Below are positions 1 through 5,105 of a DNA stretch of 5,836 nt, piece by piece. The notes under the pieces are model-generated. The model was not told where the DNA came from. It was given only the letters and a program-made list of their open reading frames with translations, and did no database searches. This DNA comes from an uncultured Clostridia bacterium (GTDB lineage Bacteria; Bacillota; Clostridia; Oscillospirales; Oscillospiraceae): contig CAMNHH010000133.1 in NCBI GenBank assembly GCA_946539175.1, positions 1 to 5,836 of the forward strand. Reading direction: 5' to 3'. Each line of letters begins with the position of its first letter. Within the stretch, counting starts at the first letter, position 1. The position numbers and the translations under genes are program-made.

Positions 1-53
1 GGTGCCTGTGTCCAACCATAGACGTGTGGGTTCAAGTCCCATCTCCCGCACCA
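1..53 (+). tRNA. tRNA-Leu, 3' part (5' half lies before the window)
   Basis: Only the 3' portion is present. The T arm is clear: stem GTGGG (26-30), loop TTCAAGT (31-37), stem CCCAT (38-42). It is followed by a 7-base acceptor strand CTCCCGC (43-49), discriminator A50 and an encoded CCA (51-53). Upstream of the T arm, about 20 bases can fold as a long variable arm (for example GTGTC with GACGT at 21-25, using G-U pairs), which makes this a class II tRNA. The acceptor strand implies a 5' end of GCGGGAG. With discriminator A and the GGGTTCAAGTCCC T arm, this matches bacterial tRNA-Leu better than tRNA-Ser (discriminator G) or tRNA-Tyr (usually a TTCGAATCC-type arm). The anticodon is outside the window, so the isoacceptor cannot be named. 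The gene converges on the minus-strand operon. Confidence 0.85.
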
Positions 54-81
54 TTGTCGGAGATTCCTCCGTACGGCTCAG

Positions 82-112
82 AAAAACCGATCGCTTGATG
101 CGATCGGTTTTT
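82..112 (+). terminator. Intrinsic terminator after the tRNA, probably bidirectional
   Basis: A perfect 13-bp inverted repeat (82-94 with 100-112) surrounds the 5-base loop TTGAT. The outer five pairs are A-U and the core is CCGATCGC with GCGATCGG. The stem ends in five T residues and continues into a pyrimidine run (TTTTTCTTC), as expected for a rho-independent terminator 29 bases after the tRNA CCA. The mirrored A-run at 82-86 gives a U-tract on the opposite strand too, so it can also stop leftward transcription. Confidence 0.85.
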
Positions 113-195
113 CTTCTGCTATACTCCACTCCGCTTCACATTCGCTCCAAGCGAAGCACACTTCGGCGGGGGCCCTGTTACTTTCCGCACGATTC

Positions 196-233
196 AAAAA
201 GCGGCAGTCGCATTTTTGCGATTGCCGTTTTTT
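196..233. terminator. Second hairpin terminator, both orientations
   Basis: The stem 202-212 pairs with 217-227 around a TTTT loop. It is flanked by AAAAAG (196-201) and TTTTTT (228-233), so a U-tract follows the stem on either strand. The single imperfect pair (G207 with T222) is a G-U pair in plus-strand RNA but a C-A mismatch in minus-strand RNA, so the fold is slightly better rightward. For the minus-strand operon this is the first hairpin after ilvE that is directly followed by a U-tract, so it is a likely end point of that transcript. Confidence 0.75.
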
Positions 234-293
234 GGTACTCCGAAGGGCGCTAATACGAAAGTAGGAAAATCTCGAACAGGCCCACGGCAGTAT

Positions 294-338
294 GGCAGGA
301 GGTCACGAAGCGTTTGAGTGACCTCCTGCCCGATTTTT
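294..338. terminator. Perfect 13-bp hairpin just past the ilvE stop
   Basis: GGCAGGAGGTCAC (294-306) pairs perfectly with 318-330 around an 11-base loop. On the plus strand CGA and then five T residues (334-338) follow, giving a terminator-like form. On the minus strand, the direction of ilvE, the stem begins 19 bases after the stop codon but is followed by ATACTGCCG, not a U-tract. It may terminate rightward read-through, stabilise the 3' end of the operon mRNA, or act with the hairpin at 196-233. Confidence 0.6.
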
Positions 339-349
339 AGCTATGGGGA

Positions 350-1426
350 TTATTCGTGGCCGATCTCCACGGACCAGCCCTCGGGACCCTTGGCGCGGCC
401 CCACTGGATGTCGGTAAGAGTCTTGTAGGCGTAGAGAGAGATATCGCCGATCTTGCCGTCGTTGATCTTCATGACCTTATCGCCCCATTCCAACTGACCC
501 ACGGGGGAGATGACAGCGGCGGTACCGGTGCCGAAGACCTCCTGCAGTTTGCCGGCGTCGTAGGCGTCCGCAATTTCCTGAATGGCAATCTTCCGCTCGG
601 TGACTTTGTAGCCCTTCTCCCGGAGAATCTGGATCATGGACATTCTGGTGATGCCGGGCAGGATGGAGCCGTCCAGCTCAGGCGTCAGGACCTCGCCGTC
701 CACCACGAAGAAGATATTCATGGCGCCGACCTCGCCGACATATTTCTTCTCCACACCGTCAAGCCACAGCACCTGGGAGTAGCCCTTCTCATGGGCGATG
801 GACTGGGCCTTCATGGAAGAGGCATAGTTGCCGCCGGTCTTGGCAAAGCCGGTGCCGCCGCGCACAGCGCGGACATACTCTTCCTCCACATAGATGGGCA
901 CAGGCTGCAGGCCGTTGGCATAGTAAGCGCCGGAGGGGGAGAGCAGCACGCAGTAGATGTAGCTGTCAGCTTCCTTGACGCCCAGCTTGGCCTCGTTGCC
1001 AATGATGAAGGGACGGATGTAGAGGGAGGCTTCCTTGTCCTCGGGGATCCAGTCCTTATCCAGCAGCACCAGCTCCTTCAGGGACTCAATGCAGAAGTCT
1101 ACGTCCAGGGCTGGGATGCACAGACGCTCGTTGGAGCGGTTCAGGCGCTTGAAGTTCTCCTCGGGCCGGAACAGCAGAATGCGGCCGTCCTCGGCGCGGT
1201 AGGCCTTCATGCCCTCAAAGGTCTCCTGGGCGTAGTGAAAGCAGGTGGCGGCGGGGCTCAGAGAGATGGGACCGTAGGGGACGATGCGGGCGTCATGCCA
1301 GCCGATGCCGCGGGTGTAGTCAACCAGCAGCATATGGTCGGTGAACACGGAGCCGAAGCCCAGCTTCTGGCCCTTAGCGGGCTTTGCCTTAGGGGCAGTG
1401 GTTTTGGTAATGGTAAGACCTTTCAC
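350..1426 (-). CDS. ilvE: Branched-chain amino acid aminotransferase
   Basis: A 358-residue fold-type IV PLP aminotransferase that interconverts Leu, Ile and Val with their 2-oxoacids using 2-oxoglutarate/glutamate in the cytoplasm. It resembles the longer bacterial/eukaryotic BCAT type, not the shorter E. coli IlvE type. Visible marks: ETFEGMKAYR at 68-77, YIRPF at 136-140 (R138), the PLP Schiff-base lysine K196 in AKTGGNYASS, EVGAMNIFF at 232-240, TPELDGSILPGITR at 248-261, and the cofactor-phosphate loop GTGTAAVISP at 299-308. The start is taken as GTG at 1426 because AAGGAG (1435-1440) sits 8 bases upstream. The frame stays open to a GTG at 1507, but that would translate the long hairpin and has no good ribosome binding site. 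It is the last gene of the operon, 106 bases after gntR. The role could be catabolic or biosynthetic; the neighbouring oxidoreductase and CoA-transferase favour a dedicated branched-chain acid pathway. Confidence 0.95.
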   Translation of the reverse strand: MKGLTITKTTAPKAKPAKGQKLGFGSVFTDHMLLVDYTRGIGWHDARIVPYGPISLSPAATCFHYAQETFEGMKAYRAEDGRILLFRPEENFKRLNRSNERLCIPALDVDFCIESLKELVLLDKDWIPEDKEASLYIRPFIIGNEAKLGVKEADSYIYCVLLSPSGAYYANGLQPVPIYVEEEYVRAVRGGTGFAKTGGNYASSMKAQSIAHEKGYSQVLWLDGVEKKYVGEVGAMNIFFVVDGEVLTPELDGSILPGITRMSMIQILREKGYKVTERKIAIQEIADAYDAGKLQEVFGTGTAAVISPVGQLEWGDKVMKINDGKIGDISLYAYKTLTDIQWGRAKGPEGWSVEIGHE

Positions 1427-1434
1427 GATGATTA

Positions 1435-1440
1435 CTCCTT
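1435..1440 (-). promoter_or_regulatory. Ribosome binding site fixing the ilvE GTG start
   Basis: AAGGAG on the minus strand lies 8 bases before GTG at 1424-1426. No ATG is available in frame nearby, so this site decides the start and removes 27 codons from the longest possible frame. It overlaps the 3' end of the TCAAAAAGG 9-mer (1437-1445) that follows the upstream hairpin. Confidence 0.8.
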
Positions 1441-1449
1441 TTTGACACG

Positions 1450-1525
1450 CACAGAGGACGGCTCTCCGTGCCGGATCGAAATTCTGAATTTGACGCTGGT
1501 GAAGCACAGAGAGCCGCCCTCTGTG
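1450..1525 (-). promoter_or_regulatory. Long structured leader between gntR and ilvE
   Basis: Bases 1503-1525 pair with 1450-1472 to form a 23-bp stem around a 30-base loop. The two arms differ from perfect complementarity at three places (1517/1458, 1508/1467, 1503/1472). All three are G-U pairs in minus-strand RNA and A-C mismatches in plus-strand RNA, so the structure suits the operon transcript. The AT-rich loop contains a smaller inverted repeat, AAATT-CAG-AATTT on the minus strand (1479-1491). There is no U-tract after the stem; GCGTG and then the A-rich ribosome binding site follow. It is therefore not a standard terminator, and no T-box sequence is visible. Possible roles are an mRNA processing or stabilising element that sets the ilvE level, a protein-bound leader, or a small repeat element with terminal inverted repeats. 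Confidence 0.65.
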
Positions 1526-1532
1526 GGTTTCT

Positions 1533-2219
1533 TTAATCCAGCGGAATGCGGAAGGCCCGCATGGTATTGATGATGTGCAGGTACATGGCGGTTTTGGCGC
1601 CCTCCGGGTTCCGGTCCCGCAGATAGTCCATCACAAGCCGATGATCCCGCAGGGTCATTTCCGATACCTCGGGAGATTCGTTGGCCAGAATGATGCCTTC
1701 GTGGATGGCCCGGTTGAACACGGGCAGCAGGGCAGTGATGAACTGATTGTGGGTGGCGGAGGCGATGGAATTGTGGAATTTCTGCTCGATTTCGCCCCAG
1801 AGGGGATCCCGCCGCAGGATCATCTGCTCGTCCTGCTCTCCGTAGCGGAAGATGGTGGCAAGCTCCTCGTCGCTGGCCCGGAGGCAGGCGTAGTAGGCTG
1901 CCTGGGGCTCGAACATCAGGCGCATTTCATAGAGCTCCTTGGTGTTCACGTTGGTGTTTCGGATTTTCAGAACGTCGTAGTCGGCGTGGATGCTCTTGCT
2001 TTCAGTGACGAAAGTGCCGATGCCCCGGCGGGCCTCCACGAGACCTCTGGTGGAGAGGATCCGCAGGGCCTCCCGCAGGGTAGTACGGCTGACTCGCAGC
2101 TCATCCGCCAGATCCAGCTCGTTGGGGAGCTTGTCGCCGGGCTGAAAACGGTGCTTGGCAATCATCTCCGTCAGCAGGTCCGCGATACGGACCGGCAGCG
2201 CATTGCCTGCGTGGGGCAC
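1533..2219 (-). CDS. GntR-family regulator, FadR subfamily (FCD domain)
   Basis: A 228-residue DNA-binding transcription factor. The N-terminal winged helix-turn-helix spans about 8-72: PGDKLPNELDLADEL at 27-41, recognition helix VSRTTLREALRIL at 43-55, wing GIGTFV at 66-71. The C-terminal helical FCD ligand domain covers about 93-222, with the usual ELYEMRLMFEPQAA segment at 95-108. Probable metal/ligand residues are E145, H149, H193 and H215; most family members have Asp where E145 sits. The start is GTG at 2219 with AGGAGG (2227-2232) 7 bases upstream. That site overlaps the stop codon of the CoA-transferase (gap 12 bases), so translation is probably coupled. Regulators of this type usually sense a carboxylate or acyl metabolite of the adjacent pathway and control it and themselves. 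A branched 2-oxoacid, carboxylate or acyl-CoA is the natural guess here, but the effector and operator are not shown by sequence. Confidence 0.92.
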   Translation of the reverse strand: MPHAGNALPVRIADLLTEMIAKHRFQPGDKLPNELDLADELRVSRTTLREALRILSTRGLVEARRGIGTFVTESKSIHADYDVLKIRNTNVNTKELYEMRLMFEPQAAYYACLRASDEELATIFRYGEQDEQMILRRDPLWGEIEQKFHNSIASATHNQFITALLPVFNRAIHEGIILANESPEVSEMTLRDHRLVMDYLRDRNPEGAKTAMYLHIINTMRAFRIPLD

Positions 2220-2226
2220 GTGAATC

Positions 2227-2234
2227 CCTCCTCA
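2227..2234 (-). promoter_or_regulatory. gntR ribosome binding site overlapping the upstream stop codon
   Basis: On the minus strand TGAGGAGG contains both the TGA stop of the CoA-transferase (2232-2234) and the AGGAGG ribosome binding site of gntR (2227-2232), 7 bases before its GTG. It supports the GTG start and suggests that terminating ribosomes re-initiate on gntR. Confidence 0.75.
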
Positions 2235-3767
2235 GAAGGTCATTTCCTTGAGCTCAGGCGCAAGCTGCACCTGGAAGGGGAGAAGATCGAGGATCTGGGT
2301 CTGGACGTCGATGCCCTTGGCCACCTCCGTCAGCGCCAGGCCCTTTTCGCCCAAGCGGAAGACGCAGCGTTCGGTGACGTAGGTGATGTCCTGCTTGTTC
2401 TCATGGGCGTTCTGGGCGGAGAAGCTCAGCGCGGTGACCTGCGGCGTAAACTTCAGGAACTTGCCTTCCTTCAGAATGTGCAGGCCTGACTCGTCCTGGG
2501 CAATCTCCAGACCGCCGGCGGTGAAGGTGGTGCAGAAGACCACCCGGGGCGTAAACTGGGTGATGTTGATGAAGCCGCCGATGCCGGAGAGCTTCTTGGG
2601 ATTGTAGTGGCCGTTTACGTTGCCCTCAGCGTCCACTTCCAACGCGCCGATGAAGCAAATATCCAGTCCACCGCCGTCATAGAGGTCGAACTGTTCAGCG
2701 GTGGTGACCACGGCCTGGGTGCCCATGGCGGCTCCGAAGGCCAGGCCGCCCATGGGAAGGCCCTTCATGGACCCGGCCTCTACGGTGAGAGCAACCTTGG
2801 GCAGCATGCCGTTGCGGGCAGCCTCCACAGCCACGAACTCCGGTGCGCCTACGCCGATGTTCACCACGTCGCCCTCTTTCAGCTCCCTGGCCGCCCGACG
2901 GGCGATCAGCTGCTTGGCAAAGTCCTTGGGGTTGGTGGAAGCGTGGCTCTTGGCGTATTCCACCAGGGCCTCATCGCTCATGGGAACGTCTCCCGTGAAC
3001 TTGGGATCGGAGCCGGGGATGCCCTGGATCTGGGTCTGCTCAGGGGTGACGCAGATATAGTCCACCAGCACGGCTGGAATGGAAATCTCAATGGGACGGC
3101 GGGGGGTATCCAGGACCTTTTCCACCTGGACAATGACGATGCCGCCCCGGCGCTTGGTGGCCTGGGCTATGGAAAGGGGGTCCCCGATGACGGGCTCATT
3201 CTCCATGGAGATGTTGCCCCGGCTGTCGGCGCTGGAGGCCTTGATCAGTGCCACGTCCGGCTGCGGCACAGCGTATTTCAGGTGCCGCTTACCGTTGATC
3301 CAAATCTCCTCCACCAGCTCCTGCCTGGAGCGCTCGTTGAGCTGATAGCCCTTGTACTTGGGATCCACAAAGAGGTTCAGGCCCGCGTCTGAAATCACGA
3401 AATCGTGTCCGGCAGCAGCGGCTCTGACTGCGTGGGACATGACGCCGAAGGGCAGATTATAGGCCTCTATCTTGTTATCCAGTACCATCTGAGCGGTGAT
3501 GGGCATGGAGGCGTAGTGGCTCAGATAGAGAGTCTTTACGGCGCCCAGGGTGATGATCTGCTCGCAGACCGTGTTGGGAGCCCAACCGCCGAGACCGGCG
3601 GTGCAGTAGATGGTCAGATCCTTGGGATGGCCTTCGGCCTTGAATCGTTGGTTCAGGGCCTCGGAGAGCTGCTCGCAGTTATACATTCCAAGGAAATTGT
3701 TGTAGATCAGCGTGTCTCCATCACGAATCAGCCGGACGGCCTCAGCGGCGGAAAGATACTTGGGCAT
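2232..3767 (-). CDS. Fused type I acyl-CoA:carboxylate CoA-transferase (YdiF/Pct-like)
   Basis: A 511-residue cytoplasmic enzyme that moves CoA from an acyl-CoA to a free acid such as acetate, through a covalent glutamyl-CoA intermediate. The alpha-like half (about 1-260) and beta-like half (about 285-511) lie in one chain, as in E. coli YdiF and clostridial propionate CoA-transferase, and the length is normal for them. The predicted catalytic residue is E330 in ALTVEAGSMKGLP. Other family marks are SSADSRGNIS at 178-187, VVNIGVGAPE at 301-310, GGLDICFIGALEVD at 366-379 and NITQFTPRVVFCTTFTAGGL at 401-420. ATG at 3767 has GGGAGG 7 bases upstream. It lies 61 bases after the oxidoreductase gamma gene, with a strong hairpin in the gap. 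Next to a branched 2-oxoacid oxidoreductase it probably handles isobutyryl-, isovaleryl- or 2-methylbutyryl-CoA. Propionate, acetate/butyrate or acetoacetate activity cannot be excluded from sequence. Confidence 0.9.
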   Translation of the reverse strand: MPKYLSAAEAVRLIRDGDTLIYNNFLGMYNCEQLSEALNQRFKAEGHPKDLTIYCTAGLGGWAPNTVCEQIITLGAVKTLYLSHYASMPITAQMVLDNKIEAYNLPFGVMSHAVRAAAAGHDFVISDAGLNLFVDPKYKGYQLNERSRQELVEEIWINGKRHLKYAVPQPDVALIKASSADSRGNISMENEPVIGDPLSIAQATKRRGGIVIVQVEKVLDTPRRPIEISIPAVLVDYICVTPEQTQIQGIPGSDPKFTGDVPMSDEALVEYAKSHASTNPKDFAKQLIARRAARELKEGDVVNIGVGAPEFVAVEAARNGMLPKVALTVEAGSMKGLPMGGLAFGAAMGTQAVVTTAEQFDLYDGGGLDICFIGALEVDAEGNVNGHYNPKKLSGIGGFINITQFTPRVVFCTTFTAGGLEIAQDESGLHILKEGKFLKFTPQVTALSFSAQNAHENKQDITYVTERCVFRLGEKGLALTEVAKGIDVQTQILDLLPFQVQLAPELKEMTF

Positions 3768-3788
3768 AAGGTTTCCTCCCTTTTTGAT

Positions 3789-3822
3789 CCGCAGGGCGGC
3801 CCAGGGTAAGGCCGCCCTGCGG
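3789..3822 (-). promoter_or_regulatory. GC-rich intercistronic hairpin before the CoA-transferase gene
   Basis: CCGCAGGGCGGCC (3789-3801) pairs perfectly over 13 bp with 3810-3822 around an 8-base loop. In minus-strand RNA the stem is followed by A and then TCAAAAAGG (3779-3787), which runs into the GGGAGG ribosome binding site. No U-tract follows, so this should not be an efficient intrinsic terminator in the operon direction. It starts 6 bases past the stop codon of the gamma subunit and is well placed to protect the upstream oxidoreductase mRNA or to mark a cleavage point giving unequal expression of the two halves of the operon. Confidence 0.6.
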
Positions 3823-3828
3823 GGCGGA

Positions 3829-4365
3829 TTAGTCGATGCAGGAAGCGCCCCGCTTCAGAGCCTCACGGTTCAGGGGGATCAACTTGGCCTTGCGCTCGCC
3901 CAGCTTCTCCAGCAGAGCTTCGAGAACGGTCTCGATGTCCACGCAGTGGGACTTGCCGATGTAGGCGCCCAGCATGATCATGTTGGAGACCTTGGGGTTG
4001 CCCAGCTCCGTGGCGATTTCGGTGCAGGGGACGTAATAGGCGTTGACGTCGGTGCGCTTGACCTTGATGTCGATCATGGAGGAGTTGACGAAGATGGAGC
4101 CGCCGGGTACCACCGCGTCCTCAAACTTCTCCAGAGAGGGACGGTTCATCACGATCAGAGAGGTGGGACGGGTGACCAGGGGAGAATCAATCTCTTCCTC
4201 GGAGAGCATGACGGAGCAGTTGGCGGTGCCGCCGCGCATCTCGGGACCGTAGGAGGGGATCCAGGAGGTATTCTTGCCTTCCTTCATGCCGGCAGCCGCC
4301 AGCAGCTGGCCCATGAGCAGAACGCCCTGGCCGCCAAAGCCCGCGAAAATATTTCTTTCAACCAT
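3829..4365 (-). CDS. 2-oxoacid:ferredoxin oxidoreductase, gamma subunit
   Basis: A 178-residue POR/KOR gamma-domain protein, a normal length for the free-standing subunit (KorC/VorC/PorC group). Visible marks: glycine-rich FAGFGGQGV at 7-15, the SYGPEMRGGTANCSVMLS block at 38-55, GGSIFVNSS at 88-96, and VSNMIMLGAYIG at 126-137. The gamma subunit completes the CoA-binding and assembly surface of the alpha-beta-gamma enzyme that converts a 2-oxoacid and CoA to acyl-CoA and CO2 with reduction of ferredoxin. ATG at 4365 has a near-perfect AAGGAGG site (4374-4380) 8 bases upstream. The stop of the beta gene is only 3 bases away, so the two are translated together. Naming differs among databases (korC, vorC, porG), so no symbol is assigned. 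Confidence 0.92.
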   Translation of the reverse strand: MVERNIFAGFGGQGVLLMGQLLAAAGMKEGKNTSWIPSYGPEMRGGTANCSVMLSEEEIDSPLVTRPTSLIVMNRPSLEKFEDAVVPGGSIFVNSSMIDIKVKRTDVNAYYVPCTEIATELGNPKVSNMIMLGAYIGKSHCVDIETVLEALLEKLGERKAKLIPLNREALKRGASCID

Positions 4366-4368
4366 GAC

Positions 4369-5103
4369 TTATACCTCCTTAAAAGTGCCCAGAGGATAGT
4401 AGGGGATCATGTTATCCTGCAGCCAGTCCATGGACTCGGCGGGGGACTTGCCCCAGTTGGTGGGGCAGGGAGAGAGGACCTCCACCAGGGAGAAGCCTTT
4501 GCCCTCAATCTGGCACTGGAAGGCCTTCTTGATGGCAGCCTTGGTCTTGCGGATGTTGGCCGCGTTGTTCAGGGCGCAGCGGGCGATGTAGGCGGAGCCG
4601 TTGATGGTGGCCAGCATTTCGGCGATCCGGATGGGCTCGCCGCAGTGCTCCTTCTGACGGCCGTAGGGGGAGGTGGTGGTGACCTGGCCCACCAGGGTGG
4701 TGGGGGCCATCTGGCCGCCGGTCATGCCGTAGATGGCGTTGTTGATGAAGATGGTGGTGATCTTCTCGCCGCGGTGGGCGGCGTGGACGATCTCGGCGGT
4801 GCCGATGGAGGCCAGGTCGCCGTCGCCCTGATAGGTGAAGATGTACTTGTCGGGATGGACGCGCTTGAAGCCGGTGGCGACGGCGGGGGCGCGGCCGTGG
4901 GCGGCCTCATACATATCCACGTTCATATAGTTGTACATGAACACCGCGCAGCCCACGGGGGCGACGCCGGCGCATTTTTCCTGAATGCCCAGCTCCTCAA
5001 TGACCTCGGCGACAAGACGGTGTACGATGCCGTGACCGCAGCCGGGGCAGTAGTGGAAGGGAACGTCCGTCAGGACGGGAGTTTTCTGAAACACAACTGC
5101 CAT
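4369..5103 (-). CDS. 2-oxoacid:ferredoxin oxidoreductase, TPP-binding beta subunit
   Basis: A 244-residue catalytic beta subunit of the KorB/VorA type. The thiamine diphosphate/Mg site is visible as GDGD at 93-96 and, about 25 residues on, FINNAIYGMTGGQMAPTT at 119-136 (N121/N122). Four cysteines fit the beta-subunit [4Fe-4S] pattern: C19 and C22 in YCPGCGHG, C52 in APVGCAVF, and C213 in SPCPTNW. The cluster passes electrons from the TPP intermediate to ferredoxin, so the cofactor set looks intact. ATG at 5103 is preceded by AGGAGG 8 bases upstream, lying inside the last codons (Arg-Arg) of the alpha gene; the gap is 2 bases. The substrate cannot be read from this subunit alone: 2-oxoisovalerate-type acids are favoured by context (aminotransferase and CoA-transferase), with 2-oxoglutarate as the main alternative. 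Confidence 0.93.
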   Translation of the reverse strand: MAVVFQKTPVLTDVPFHYCPGCGHGIVHRLVAEVIEELGIQEKCAGVAPVGCAVFMYNYMNVDMYEAAHGRAPAVATGFKRVHPDKYIFTYQGDGDLASIGTAEIVHAAHRGEKITTIFINNAIYGMTGGQMAPTTLVGQVTTTSPYGRQKEHCGEPIRIAEMLATINGSAYIARCALNNAANIRKTKAAIKKAFQCQIEGKGFSLVEVLSPCPTNWGKSPAESMDWLQDNMIPYYPLGTFKEV

Positions 5104-5105
5104 TC

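Larger units (their letters stand above)
114..349. other. Gene-free convergent intergenic region with hairpins
   Basis: No credible coding sequence lies between the tRNA terminator and the ilvE stop codon. The plus-strand open frame over 2-253 runs through the tRNA, has no ribosome binding site and looks like no protein I know. The region contains two large hairpins listed separately (196-233 and 294-330) and a cluster of competing short stems at 132-165. The segment around 166-187 is GC-rich (GGCGGGGGCCC followed by TGTTACTTTC) and resembles from memory a motif seen between genes in other high-GC Clostridia. I cannot confirm that here. Confidence 0.6.

Noticed and set aside
2..253. Plus-strand 83-codon open frame over the tRNA and two terminators
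   Set aside because: It overlaps a tRNA gene and two terminator hairpins, has no ribosome binding site and resembles no protein family.
1..350. Functional link between the tRNA-Leu and the branched-chain operon
   Set aside because: They are convergent and separated by three hairpins. Proximity is most likely coincidence; tRNA 3' ends can also be integration sites, but no integrase or duplicated tRNA end is seen in the window.
1442..1447. TTGACA on the plus strand as a -35 promoter box
   Set aside because: No matching -10 box at 16-18 bases and no plus-strand gene downstream; it is the complement of the A-rich ribosome binding site context of ilvE.
1427..1507. Upstream GTG at 1507 as the ilvE start
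   Set aside because: It would add 27 residues unlike BCAT N-termini, translate through the hairpin, and lacks a Shine-Dalgarno; GTG at 1426 has AAGGAG at the right distance.
1427..1532. T-box or other known amino acid riboswitch for ilvE
   Set aside because: No T-box consensus (AGGGUGGNACCGCG-like) and no terminator U-tract before ilvE; the structure matches no class I recognise.
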